Under the pieces are notes generated by a model. It was given only the letters and a program-made list of their open reading frames with translations. It did no database searches and had not been told where the DNA came from. Below, one piece after another: positions 49,059-57,115 of a stretch of 64,000 nt of DNA (position 1 is its first letter; the number at the start of each line of letters is the position of its first letter). The position numbers and the translations under genes are program-made. Source of the DNA: PALSA-612 sp964595575 (GTDB lineage: Bacteria > Actinomycetota > Thermoleophilia > Gaiellales > Gaiellaceae); contig CAZQRA010000007.1 of NCBI GenBank assembly GCA_964595575.1, forward strand, positions 22,010 through 86,009. Reading direction: 5' to 3'.

Positions 49059-49994
49059 GTGACCGAGAGCGACCTCGGGACCCTCGTCGTTGCCATCTTC
49101 GGGCCCACCGCCTCGGGCAAGACGGCCGTGGCCGAGGCCCTGAGCGAGCGGATTCCCGCCGAGGTCATCTCCGCCGACTCCATGCAGGTGTACCAGGGGC
49201 TACCCATCCTCACCAACCAGCCCTCCCGGCCTACCCGCCTCGTGGGCATCTGGCCGCTCGACAAGGAGGCCTCCGTGGGGGAGTACCAGCGGCTGGCTCA
49301 CGCCGCCATCGACCGCGCCCTTGCCCACGGCCGGACCCCGATCGTGGTCGGTGGTACCGGCCTCTACCTGCGAGCCGCTCTGGCCGAGCTCGAGGTGCCG
49401 CCCCCTCCCGATCCTCGAGCGCGGGCTCGCTGGGAGCGGCTGTACGACCGACTGGGGCCGGATCGAGCTCACCGCCTCCTCGCCGCCCGCGATCCGCAGG
49501 CGGCAGCCCGCGTCCACCCCCACGACCGGCGACGGGTGGTACGCGCCCTCGAGCTGGCGGAGATGGGGCACTCGCTCCGCCCTCCCCGCGACCGCTTGTG
49601 GAGCGAGGAGGCTCGCCACCCCACCCTGCTCGTGGGGCTGGAGGTCCCGCGGGAGGAGCTCGAGCGCCGCATCCGAGCCCGGACGGAGGCCATGCTCGCG
49701 GCCGGGGTGGTGGGGGAGGTCCGCCGGGCGCTCCAGGGGCCCCTCTCGACCACGGCTCGGCAGGCCATCGGCCTGGGCGAGCTGGCCCGCCTGTCGGAGG
49801 CGGAGGCGGCGGAGGCGATCGTCCTCCGCACCCGGCAGTACGCCGCCTACCAGCGCAAGTGGATGCGGCGGATGCCGGGCCTGGCTACAGTGGACGGCAC
49901 CCGTCCCCCGGGGGAGATCGCCGATGAGATCCTCGACTTGGCACGCCGCCGGCAACGTCTACCTACTCACGGAGGAGCCCGAGCTCGGGCCTGA
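49059..49994 (+). CDS. miaA: tRNA dimethylallyltransferase
   Basis: A 311-residue MiaA with the P-loop FGPTASGKTAVAEAL and substrate motifs SADSMQVYQGLPILTNQ and VGGTGLYLRA. It prenylates A37 of tRNAs reading UNN codons, the substrate of MiaB. The start codon follows the miaB stop by 1 nt. Its last 71 nt overlap the start of dapF in another frame. Confidence 0.95.
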   Translation: MTESDLGTLVVAIFGPTASGKTAVAEALSERIPAEVISADSMQVYQGLPILTNQPSRPTRLVGIWPLDKEASVGEYQRLAHAAIDRALAHGRTPIVVGGTGLYLRAALAELEVPPPPDPRARARWERLYDRLGPDRAHRLLAARDPQAAARVHPHDRRRVVRALELAEMGHSLRPPRDRLWSEEARHPTLLVGLEVPREELERRIRARTEAMLAAGVVGEVRRALQGPLSTTARQAIGLGELARLSEAEAAEAIVLRTRQYAAYQRKWMRRMPGLATVDGTRPPGEIADEILDLARRRQRLPTHGGARARA

Positions 49995-50625
49995 GCAGGC
50001 CCGGCGGGAAGCGGGGACGGCCGACGGCATCCTCCAGGTGACCGCCTGGGGCCAAGACTGGGCGGAGGTCACGATCTGGAACCCGGACGGCTCCCAGGCG
50101 GAGATGTCGGGCAACGGCACCCGCATCGTGGCCTGCTGGCTGGCCGAGAGGACCGGCGCCCGGGAGGTGGAGGTGCGGGTGGGGCCGCGGCGGGTACGGG
50201 CCAGGCTGCTGGCCGACGGGATGGTGGAGCAGGACCTGGGGAAGGTGCGGGTGCACGCCAAGGAGCGGGTCGCGGGGCTAGAGGTGACGCCCGTGGACGT
50301 GGGAAACCCGCACGCCGTCGTCCTCGGCGACCCCGACGACCTGCCCCTCATCGGCCCTCTTCTGGAGAGGCACCCCCGGTTTCCCAGGGGCACCAACGTC
50401 CAGGTGGCTCGGGTGGACGGCCCCGGACGGGTGACGGCCAGAGTGTGGGAGCGGGGGGTGGGGGAGACCCGATCCTCGGGGACGAGCGCGGTGGCGGTGG
50501 CCGCCGCCACCCACGGGCAGGGGGAGGTGGCGGTGAGGTTCCCCGGCGGCGAGCTCCTCGTCCGTCTAGGGGAGGGCGGCGCCACCTTGATCGGGCCCGC
50601 CCGCAAGAGCCAGGGGCCGCCCTAG
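49924..50625 (+). CDS. dapF: DapF-family protein with both catalytic cysteines replaced by serine
   Basis: A 233-residue member of the diaminopimelate epimerase fold. The start at ATG 49924 gives MRSSTWHAAGNVYLL, aligning with the usual MxFxKxHGxGNDF; GGGGGAG precedes it. Substrate-binding elements are kept: IWNPDGSQ, VDVGNPHAV, GTNVQV, and ERGVGET. The two catalytic cysteines are not: EMCGNG reads EMSGNG (Ser62, TCG at 50107) and the ACGSG site reads SSGTS (Ser185, TCG at 50476). Each change needs two bases, so single sequencing errors do not explain it. The protein is also about 40 residues short. It may be inactive, altered in chemistry, or backed up by another DapF. Confidence 0.85.
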   Translation: MRSSTWHAAGNVYLLTEEPELGPEQARREAGTADGILQVTAWGQDWAEVTIWNPDGSQAEMSGNGTRIVACWLAERTGAREVEVRVGPRRVRARLLADGMVEQDLGKVRVHAKERVAGLEVTPVDVGNPHAVVLGDPDDLPLIGPLLERHPRFPRGTNVQVARVDGPGRVTARVWERGVGETRSSGTSAVAVAAATHGQGEVAVRFPGGELLVRLGEGGATLIGPARKSQGPP

Positions 50626-50684
50626 CGTCCGGGCGCCGCCTTGCCCGGCCAGGGGCTCGCCGGCCCTGCGAGAGCGGTGAACCC

Positions 50685-51434
50685 TCAGGCGATCCCGAAG
50701 TCCCGCAGCGTCTCGTTGAGGCTCACCTTGAGGTCGGTGGCCTCGGTGCGGCGGCCGATGATGAGGGCACAGGCGACGTGGTAGGTGCCGGAGGGAAACT
50801 CCTTGGGCCTGGTGCCCGGGACGACCACCGACCGGGGAGGAACGTAGCCCCGGTACTCGACCGGCTCGGGGCCGGTGACGTCGATGATGGGCACGGAGGC
50901 AGTGAGGGAGACGTTGGAGGCCAGGACCGCCTGCTCGCCCACGATCACCCCCTCGGTGAGGATGCAGCGGGAGCCGATGAAGGCTCCGTCCTCGACGATG
51001 ACCGGGCGCGCCTGCACGGGCTCCAGCACTCCGCCCACGCCCACTCCCCCTGACAGGTGGACATCGGCTCCGATCTGGGCGCAGGACCCGACGGTAGCCC
51101 AGGTGTCGATCATCGTCCTCGGCCCCACCCAGGCCCCGATGTTGACGTAGCTCGGCATCATGACTACGCCCTCGGACAGGAACGACCCGTAGCGGGCGAC
51201 GGCGGGCGGCACCACCCGCACCCCCAGCGAGGCGTAGCCCTTCTTGAGGGGAATCTTGTCCCGGTACTCGAACGGCCCCACCTCCATGGGCTCGATCTGG
51301 CGCAGCCGGAAGAAGTCGAGGATGGCCTGCTTTGCCTCCTCGTTGACGACCCACTCCCCGTCCACCTTCTCGGCTACCCGCATCTCGCCCCGGTCGAGGG
51401 CGGCCACGATCTCCTCCACCCGTCGAGCGTCCAT
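50685..51434 (-). CDS. dapD: Tetrahydrodipicolinate N-succinyltransferase (E. coli type)
   Basis: A 249-residue hexapeptide-repeat acyltransferase that succinylates tetrahydrodipicolinate. LDRGEMRVAEKVDGEWVVN, MMPSYVNIGAWVG, DTWATVGSCAQIG and HLSGGVGVGGVLEP match the E. coli-type enzyme nearly word for word. The longer DapD of mycobacteria belongs to a different group. ATG 51434 has GGAGGAGG upstream and shares a base with the dapC stop, so dapC-dapD form a coupled pair. Together with dapA and dapB the succinylase branch is almost complete; dapE is not in the window. Confidence 0.94.
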   Translation of the reverse strand: MDARRVEEIVAALDRGEMRVAEKVDGEWVVNEEAKQAILDFFRLRQIEPMEVGPFEYRDKIPLKKGYASLGVRVVPPAVARYGSFLSEGVVMMPSYVNIGAWVGPRTMIDTWATVGSCAQIGADVHLSGGVGVGGVLEPVQARPVIVEDGAFIGSRCILTEGVIVGEQAVLASNVSLTASVPIIDVTGPEPVEYRGYVPPRSVVVPGTRPKEFPSGTYHVACALIIGRRTEATDLKVSLNETLRDFGIA

Positions 51435-52585
51435 CACGGCGCCTCCTCCTCCAAGAGACCAGCAGCCCGCTCGCACTCCTCGAGCGTGGGCACCAGCGCC
51501 AGCCGCAGGTACCCCTCGCCTGCTCGGCCCAGGTACACGCCCGGCGCCACCACGATCCCCCGCTCGAGCAGGCGCTCGGCCGCCTCCTCCGAGCTTGCTC
51601 TGCCGGGAACCTCCACCCACAGGTACATGGTCGCCTCCGCCCCCGCCACCCGGTAGCCCGCCCGCTCCAAGGCAGGAAGCAGCACCTCCCGCTTGCGGGC
51701 GTAGGTAGCCCGGGCCCGCTCCACGTGGGCCTCGTCCTGCCAGGCGGCGATGGCGGCCCGTTGCACGAACTCCTGGGGGGCGGTACCGAGCGTAGGCCGG
51801 TAGCGACGGAGGCCCTCGATGACCCAGGCGGGGCCGGCCACGAACCCCGATCGGTAGCCGGTCATGGAGGAGCGCTTGCTCAGGGTGTTGAAGGCCACTA
51901 CCCGGGAGCGGTCCTCCACCTGGAGGGCGGAGGGCGGAGGCTCTCGAAACCAGATCTCGCTGTACGCCTCGTCCGAGCAGACGAGGAAGTCGTGCTCCTC
52001 GGCCAGGGCTGTGAGCCGCTCGTAGAACGACAGGGGAGCGATCGAAGCGGTGGGGTTGTTGGGGTAGTTCACCCAGACGAGGGCAACCCGGGACAGCGTG
52101 CCGGGATCGAGCTCCTCGAGATCAGGGAGGAAGGCGTTCTCCTCCCTGAGGGGGAGGCGCTCGACCCGGGCCCCGGCGAAGAGAGCTCCCCGCTCGTAGA
52201 CCGGGTAGGCAGGATCGCACACGACCACCGTGTCCTTGCCCGAGGCTGGGTCGAGGACGATGGGGGCGAAGCTGAAGATGGCCTCCTTGCTTCCCAGGGT
52301 GGGAATGATCTCCCGGTCGGGGTCAAGTCTCACGCTGAACCGCCGCTTGAGCCAGGCGGCGATCGCTTCCCGCAGCTCGGGCAGGCCCTCGGCCTTGGGG
52401 TAGCCCATGGTCTCGGCCAGGCCCGCCACCAGCGCCTCCCGAACGAGGGGCGAGGTGGGCTCGCGGGGATCTCCCTGGCCGAAGTCGATGATGGGGATCC
52501 CCTCCTCGAGGGCCCTCCGCTTCCTCTGCTCCAGGCGCACGAAGGGGTAGGTGGCTTGGGCGGCTAGGGTGGGGGAGAGGCGCAC
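51434..52585 (-). CDS. dapC: N-succinyldiaminopimelate aminotransferase (class I/II PLP)
   Basis: A 383-residue fold-type I aminotransferase. The PLP Lys is in FNTLSKRSSMTGYRSGF, with DEAYSEIWF, VNYPNNPTA and a C-terminal RLALVPT arginine region. Position directly before dapD and the DapC-like start (LAAQATYPFVRLEQRKR) support the transamination of succinyl-amino-oxopimelate. General aspartate aminotransferase activity cannot be excluded. GTG 52585 is supported by TAGCGT ending 6 nt upstream on the minus strand. Confidence 0.9.
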   Translation of the reverse strand: MRLSPTLAAQATYPFVRLEQRKRRALEEGIPIIDFGQGDPREPTSPLVREALVAGLAETMGYPKAEGLPELREAIAAWLKRRFSVRLDPDREIIPTLGSKEAIFSFAPIVLDPASGKDTVVVCDPAYPVYERGALFAGARVERLPLREENAFLPDLEELDPGTLSRVALVWVNYPNNPTASIAPLSFYERLTALAEEHDFLVCSDEAYSEIWFREPPPSALQVEDRSRVVAFNTLSKRSSMTGYRSGFVAGPAWVIEGLRRYRPTLGTAPQEFVQRAAIAAWQDEAHVERARATYARKREVLLPALERAGYRVAGAEATMYLWVEVPGRASSEEAAERLLERGIVVAPGVYLGRAGEGYLRLALVPTLEECERAAGLLEEEAP

Positions 52586-52591
52586 AGGCGA

Positions 52592-52597
52592 ACGCTA
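52592..52597 (-). promoter_or_regulatory. -10 box of dapC (leaderless type)
   Basis: TAGCGT on the minus strand ends 6 nt before the dapC GTG. Confidence 0.4.
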
Positions 52598-52641
52598 GAC
52601 GATGGCGCCCTCCTCGGCCCGGCCCAGCTCTCCTCGGCTCG

Positions 52642-52667
52642 GGCGTGCCTCCTCGGCGTGCCTCCTC
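52642..52667. repeat. Tandem 13-bp direct repeat between dapC and hflX
   Basis: GGCGTGCCTCCTC occurs twice back to back (52642-52654, 52655-52667). The shorter CTCCTCGG element recurs two more times within 52605-52640. It lies just upstream of the hflX -10 box (CATAAT, 52673-52678). Confidence 0.75.
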
Positions 52668-52672
52668 GGGGT

Positions 52673-52678
52673 CATAAT
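52673..52678 (+). promoter_or_regulatory. -10 box of hflX (leaderless type)
   Basis: CATAAT ends 6 nt before GTG 52685 with no Shine-Dalgarno. The tandem repeat occupies the -35 region. Confidence 0.5.
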
Positions 52679-52684
52679 GGGATC

Positions 52685-53992
52685 GTGACCCACCGTCAGC
52701 CTAGCCCGGCTCCGGGAGCAGCCCCGGAGCGGGGCTTCGCGATCGCCGTCCTGCCCCCTGGTCGTGACCCCGAGGAGCTGGCCGAGCTCCGCGAGCTCGC
52801 CCGCACCGCCGGCGTGGAGACGGTGGGAGAGCTCGTCCAGCGCCGCCACCATCCAGACCCCCGCACCTACCTGGGCAGGGGAAAGCTGGCCGAGCTCAAG
52901 CGGGCCTTCGCCGATGCCCAGGCGGAGGTCCTGCTGGTGGACGATGAGCTCGATCCTTCCCAGCAGCGACGGCTGGAGGACGAGCTCCAGGCCCGCGTGG
53001 TCGACCGCACCCAGCTCATCCTCGATATCTTCGCCCAGCACGCCGCCAGCGCCGAGGGCAAGCTCCAGGTGGAGCTGGCCCAGCTCGAGTACAACCTCCC
53101 GCGCATGCGGGGGATGTGGAAGCACCTGGAGCGGCTGGGCGGCGGCGTAGGGACGCGGGGTCCGGGGGAGACCCAGCTCGAGACCGACCGCCGTTTGGCT
53201 CGCCGCCGCATCGCCACCCTCAAGCGCCGCCTGCGCCAGCTCTCCCGGGAGCGGGAGACGCGCCGCAAGGAGCGACGGCGGGCCGAGGTCCCCACCGTCG
53301 CCCTGGCCGGGTACACGAACGTGGGCAAGTCCACCCTGCTCAACGCCCTCACCGACGCCCAGGTGACGGTGGACGATCGCCTCTTCGCCACCCTCGATCC
53401 CACCACCCGCGCCTTCGTACGGGACGGCCGCCGCTACCTCGTCACCGACACGGTGGGCTTCATCCGCCGGCTCCCCCACCAGCTCGTGGAGGGGTTCGCG
53501 GCCACCCTGGAGGAGACCCTGGTGGCCGACCTCGTCCTCCACGTGGCCGACGCCTCGGTGCCGGAGGAGCGGCTGGACGAGATGGTGAGGGCGGTCGAGG
53601 CCGTCCTGACCGAGATCGGCGCCGACGCCGTTCCCGTCGAGCTCGTCCTCAACAAGATCGACGCTGTGGACGCCCTCCGCCGCCGGCGGCTTGCCAACCG
53701 CTACCCGGGAGCGCTCCAGGTCTCGGCCCTGACCGGCGAGGGGCTGGAGGCCCTCCAGGCCCGCATCGCCGAGCGCTTCCAGGATCGCTACCGCCTGGCC
53801 GAGCTGCTCGTGCCCTACGCCGAGGGCAGGACCCTGTCCGAGCTCTACGCCCTCGGTCGCCCCATCGAGCGCCGCGAGGATCGTCCCGAGGGGGTCCTGG
53901 TCAGGGCCCGCTTGCCCGAGCGAGAGCTCGGCCGCTTCGCCTCCTACCTCGTGGCCGAGGACGAGCGGGCGCCCGCTCGCAGCCGCGGGTGA
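52685..53992 (+). CDS. hflX: GTPase HflX
   Basis: A 435-residue ribosome-associated GTPase that splits stalled 70S ribosomes. The N-terminal HflX domain has PRTYLGRGKLAEL and LDPSQQRRLE; the glycine-rich joint GGGVGTRGPGETQLETDRR is diagnostic. The G domain has GYTNVGKSTLLNAL, DTVGFIRRLPHQLV and NKID. The order miaA-dapF-hflX is an actinobacterial hallmark; here dapC-dapD is inserted on the other strand. GTG 52685 was chosen from -10 spacing. Confidence 0.95.
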   Translation: MTHRQPSPAPGAAPERGFAIAVLPPGRDPEELAELRELARTAGVETVGELVQRRHHPDPRTYLGRGKLAELKRAFADAQAEVLLVDDELDPSQQRRLEDELQARVVDRTQLILDIFAQHAASAEGKLQVELAQLEYNLPRMRGMWKHLERLGGGVGTRGPGETQLETDRRLARRRIATLKRRLRQLSRERETRRKERRRAEVPTVALAGYTNVGKSTLLNALTDAQVTVDDRLFATLDPTTRAFVRDGRRYLVTDTVGFIRRLPHQLVEGFAATLEETLVADLVLHVADASVPEERLDEMVRAVEAVLTEIGADAVPVELVLNKIDAVDALRRRRLANRYPGALQVSALTGEGLEALQARIAERFQDRYRLAELLVPYAEGRTLSELYALGRPIERREDRPEGVLVRARLPERELGRFASYLVAEDERAPARSRG

Positions 53993-54423
53993 TCGAGCTT
54001 CCCGTTCGCCGCCTGCGGCCCGAGGCCGTGCTGCCCAGGAGGGCCTACCCCGGCGATGCCGGCCTCGACCTGGTCGCCTGCGAGGAGGTGGAGATAGGCC
54101 CTGGGGAGCGGGCGGTGGTCTCGACCGGCGTGGCGGTGGCCATCCCCGACGGGTTCGCAGGCCTCGTCCTGCCACGCTCGGGCTTGGCCAAGGAGCACGG
54201 GCTTTCCCAGGTGAACGCCCCCGGCCTCATCGACTCCGGCTACCGCGGGGAGCTGCAGGTGATCCTCCTCAACACCGACCGCAGGCGCCCCTTCACGGTG
54301 CGGCCGGGGATGCGCATCGCTCAGCTCGTGCTCGTCCCTGTTCCCGCGGCCTACCCCGTGGAGGTCGCCGAGCTGGCGGCCAGCGAGCGGGGGGAGGCTG
54401 GGCTCGGCTCCTCGGGGATGTGA
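53989..54423 (+). CDS. dut: Deoxyuridine 5'-triphosphate nucleotidohydrolase
   Basis: A 144-residue trimeric dUTPase that keeps uracil out of DNA and yields dUMP for thymidylate synthesis. All five family motifs are visible: GDAGLDL, PRSGLAKEHGL, NAPGLIDSGYRGE, RIAQLVL and the C-terminal SERGEAGLGSSG. GTG 53989 overlaps the hflX stop (GTGA) and the end overlaps the Nudix gene. Confidence 0.95.
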   Translation: MIELPVRRLRPEAVLPRRAYPGDAGLDLVACEEVEIGPGERAVVSTGVAVAIPDGFAGLVLPRSGLAKEHGLSQVNAPGLIDSGYRGELQVILLNTDRRRPFTVRPGMRIAQLVLVPVPAAYPVEVAELAASERGEAGLGSSGM

Positions 54424-54878
54424 CCGCGGAGCCCCGCCTTCGCGTGTCGGCCGTCCTCCGCTGGAGCGAGCGCATCCTCCTCTGCCGTCACGTCAAAGGG
54501 GAGCGCGAGTACTGGCTCCTCCCAGGCGGGGGTGTCAACGCGGGGGAGAGCCTCCTCCAGGCCCTCCGCCGGGAGCTGGCCGAGGAGCTCGGAATCGACG
54601 AGGAGATCCCCCTCGAGGGGCCGGTGGCCGTCGTCGACTCCATCGCCCCGCCGGGAAGCCCGACCACGAGGCACGTCGTCCACCTCATCTTCGCCGGCGA
54701 CCTCAGCGGGCGCTCCCTGGAGCGCCTGACCTCCCAGGACGCCGCCGTCCGAGGCCACCGCTTGTTCGCCCCCACCGAGCTCGAGGAGGTCGTCCTCCAC
54801 CCGCCCATCCAACGCTTCCTGCGGCGGTGGCAGCCCGGCGACCCGGTCGCCTACCTGGGCGCTCTGTGGGCGCCCTAG
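54420..54878 (+). CDS. Nudix hydrolase
   Basis: A 152-residue Nudix protein. The box GGGVNAGESLLQALRREL-AEELGI (about residues 36-59) keeps the metal-binding REL-x-EE glutamates. The substrate of Nudix enzymes cannot be read from the box; coupling to dut (GTGA overlap) fits a house-cleaning role on nucleotides. It converges with gatD; a 13-bp inverted repeat CACGGCAGCCGTG (54888-54900) lies between them. Confidence 0.88.
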   Translation: MTAEPRLRVSAVLRWSERILLCRHVKGEREYWLLPGGGVNAGESLLQALRRELAEELGIDEEIPLEGPVAVVDSIAPPGSPTTRHVVHLIFAGDLSGRSLERLTSQDAAVRGHRLFAPTELEEVVLHPPIQRFLRRWQPGDPVAYLGALWAP

Positions 54879-54900
54879 GACCCTGGGCACGGCAGCCGTG

Positions 54901-55650
54901 TCACAGGCGACCGCCCCGGGCCCGGGCCCGGGCGGCGGCCACGGCGTGGGCCTGCTCCTCGAGCGCGTCGGGGAGGGGCCGGAGAAGCGGCAGCGAGCCG
55001 GTGCGGTGGGCAACGGCCTGGGCGATGAGCCAGTCCGCGAGCCAGGGGTTGCGGGGCAAGAGCGGGCCGTGCAGGTAGGTGCCGATCGCCCGGCCGACCC
55101 GGCAGCCCTCGTACCCTGACCGGCCGTCATTGCCGAAGCCGTAGATCACCCGCCCGAGCGGCTTCGCTCCGGGATCGAGGATGGTGCGGCCGGCGTGGTT
55201 CTCGAACCCGGCTACCGTCCTTCTCTCGCCCGGCTCGAGCTCGCACTCGATGAGGACGTCGCCGATCATGCGGCGCTCTCCTGCCACCGTGAAAGCTGGA
55301 AAGAGGCCCGCTCCTGGGAGCTCGGCCCCGGAGCGGTCGCGGTAGAGGCGGCCGAGGAGCTGGTAGCCCCCACACACGGCGAGGAGGGCAGCGCCCGTCT
55401 CCACCGACCGTCGCAGCGCCTCCCCTCGAGCGGCAAGGTCTGGGGCCACGAGAGCCTGCTCGCGGTCCTGGCCTCCGCCCACGTACCAGAGGTCGACCTC
55501 CTCGCCGGGGGTGGGGTCGCCCACAGTGACCGAACGGACCTCGAGGTCGATCCCCCGCCAGGCTGCGCGCGTTCGCAACACGGCTATGTTCCCCCGGTCG
55601 GCGTAGATGTTGAGGTACTCGGGGTAGAGGTGGGCGAGGAGGATCCTCAC
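54901..55650 (-). CDS. gatD: GatD, glutamine amidotransferase of lipid II isoglutaminyl synthase
   Basis: A 249-residue CobB/CobQ-like glutaminase. The nucleophile is in LLAVCGGYQLLGRLY and the His in GTYLHGPLLPRNP. It delivers ammonia to MurT to amidate D-Glu of peptidoglycan stem peptides. GTG 55650 overlaps the murT stop, the standard murT-gatD pairing of Gram-positives. Upstream residues in the same frame lack similarity and were excluded. Confidence 0.93.
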   Translation of the reverse strand: MRILLAHLYPEYLNIYADRGNIAVLRTRAAWRGIDLEVRSVTVGDPTPGEEVDLWYVGGGQDREQALVAPDLAARGEALRRSVETGAALLAVCGGYQLLGRLYRDRSGAELPGAGLFPAFTVAGERRMIGDVLIECELEPGERRTVAGFENHAGRTILDPGAKPLGRVIYGFGNDGRSGYEGCRVGRAIGTYLHGPLLPRNPWLADWLIAQAVAHRTGSLPLLRPLPDALEEQAHAVAAARARARGGRL

Positions 55651-57011
55651 GCTGCCCGCTCCCAGTACGGCGGGGCATACCCCCGCTGAGCCACGATCCG
55701 CTGCAGGGCGAGCATGGCCGTGTAGGTGGGGAGGCACACGAGCTCGCCACCCTCGGGGGTGAGCTCGAGGGCCCTGTCGAGGCCCCGCTCGAGGTCGGGG
55801 ACGAGCTCGATCTTGTCCTCGGCGAGGCCGCCGTACTTGAAGCGGAGGGCAAGCTCCGCCGCCCGCTCGCCGCTCGCCACCAGACGGTCGAGGCCGGCCG
55901 CCAGGGGCTCGAAGTCGACGTCCCAGATCCAGGAGACGTCCTTACCGTCGGCGACGTCGTCGTTGAGGCAGACGAGCGCCAGCCGCGGGGGCAGCTCCTC
56001 GACCAGGGTGCGCACCGCCTCGTTGGCTCCGGCCGGGTTCTTGATCAAGAGCACGAGGAGCGTGCGTGGGCCCATGGCGATCCGCTCGAAGCGCCCAAAC
56101 GCAGCCTGGGCTCGGCCTAGGCCGGCCACGACCTCTTCTGGCGAGGCTCCCAGCGCCGAGGCCAGGGCTGCCGCTGCCAGGGCGTTGTAGACGTTGTACA
56201 GACCGGGGAGGGGGAGGCGGGCGCGCCGCTTCTCCCCCCAGAGGACGAGGTCGAAGGCAACGCCCCGGGTGCCTTGGAGCTCCACGCTCTCGGCGCTCAC
56301 CTGGAGGGGAGGGCGGGCCTCCCGGCAGCGCGGGCAGCGGTAGGAGCCCAGGTGGCCGACGTACACCGCGGCATAGGCGTAAGGGCGCCCGCAGCGCAGG
56401 CAGTAGGCGGAGTCGGCGGCGTGGGGCAGGCCGGGGCGAGAGACGCGGGGATCGTCGATCCCGAACGCGATCGTTCGCTCCCGGCCGGCCGCGAGCCCGG
56501 CCAAACGGGGATCGTCCGCGTTCACCACCAGCCGGCTCGCCTCGGGAAGCTCGGCCACCGCCGTCCGCCAGCGCTCGGCCACCAGCTCCAGCTCGCCGTA
56601 GCGGTCGAGCTGGTCCCGAGACAGGTTCCCAAGGCAGAGGACGCGGGGCCGGGTCGCCCGCGCCACCTCGAGGAGCGCTCCCTCGTCGACCTCGAGGAGG
56701 CCGAGCTCGGCCCGGTCGGCCGCCACCAGGGCCGAGACGACGCCCGAGACGAGGTTGGCGCCGGCCCCGTTCCGAGCCAGGCGAAACCGGGGGGCGAGGA
56801 TCTCCGCCGCCAGCGCGGCCGTGGTCGTCTTGCCGTTGGTGGCGGAGACGAGGGCGCACCCCTGAGGAAGTCGCGAGGCGAGGGCAGAGAGGGCCCCCCG
56901 GTCGATGCGGCAGAGGATCGCCCCTGGAAGCGTCGTCCCTCCCCCTCGCCCGCTGAGGCGGGAGAGGCGTCCTGCCGCCCGCGCAATCGCCATCCCCAGC
57001 TCCAGGCGCAC
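55647..57011 (-). CDS. murT: MurT, Mur-ligase subunit of lipid II isoglutaminyl synthase
   Basis: A 454-residue Mur ligase homologue. It has the ATP loop SATNGKTTTAALAAEIL, a zinc ribbon (CLRCGRPYAY ... YRCPRCREA) typical of MurT, NVYNALAAAALAS and the C-terminal DUF1727 domain. It activates the D-Glu carboxylate of lipid II for amidation. GTG 57011 is chosen because TACACT (57024-57019) lies 7 nt upstream; a longer frame to 57122 adds 37 residues without similarity. Confidence 0.93.
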   Translation of the reverse strand: MRLELGMAIARAAGRLSRLSGRGGGTTLPGAILCRIDRGALSALASRLPQGCALVSATNGKTTTAALAAEILAPRFRLARNGAGANLVSGVVSALVAADRAELGLLEVDEGALLEVARATRPRVLCLGNLSRDQLDRYGELELVAERWRTAVAELPEASRLVVNADDPRLAGLAAGRERTIAFGIDDPRVSRPGLPHAADSAYCLRCGRPYAYAAVYVGHLGSYRCPRCREARPPLQVSAESVELQGTRGVAFDLVLWGEKRRARLPLPGLYNVYNALAAAALASALGASPEEVVAGLGRAQAAFGRFERIAMGPRTLLVLLIKNPAGANEAVRTLVEELPPRLALVCLNDDVADGKDVSWIWDVDFEPLAAGLDRLVASGERAAELALRFKYGGLAEDKIELVPDLERGLDRALELTPEGGELVCLPTYTAMLALQRIVAQRGYAPPYWERAA

Positions 57012-57018
57012 GGCGGCC

Positions 57019-57024
57019 AGTGTA
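57019..57024 (-). promoter_or_regulatory. -10 box of murT (leaderless type)
   Basis: TACACT on the minus strand ends 7 nt before the murT GTG. It lies in the short divergent gap to the GGDEF gene. Confidence 0.45.
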
Positions 57025-57115
57025 GACGCGGGGGAGGAGGCCGGCTCCCGTCGCGTTTCCCCCTCCTGGGGGATGGCGGCCGGCGCCGGCATCCCTAGTC
57101 TCAGCCTCAGGAGGC

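Noticed and set aside
49959..50606. Minus-strand frame opposite dapF
   Set aside because: It is a Ser/Arg/Pro-rich shadow with no conserved motif; the plus strand carries the DapF-fold motifs.
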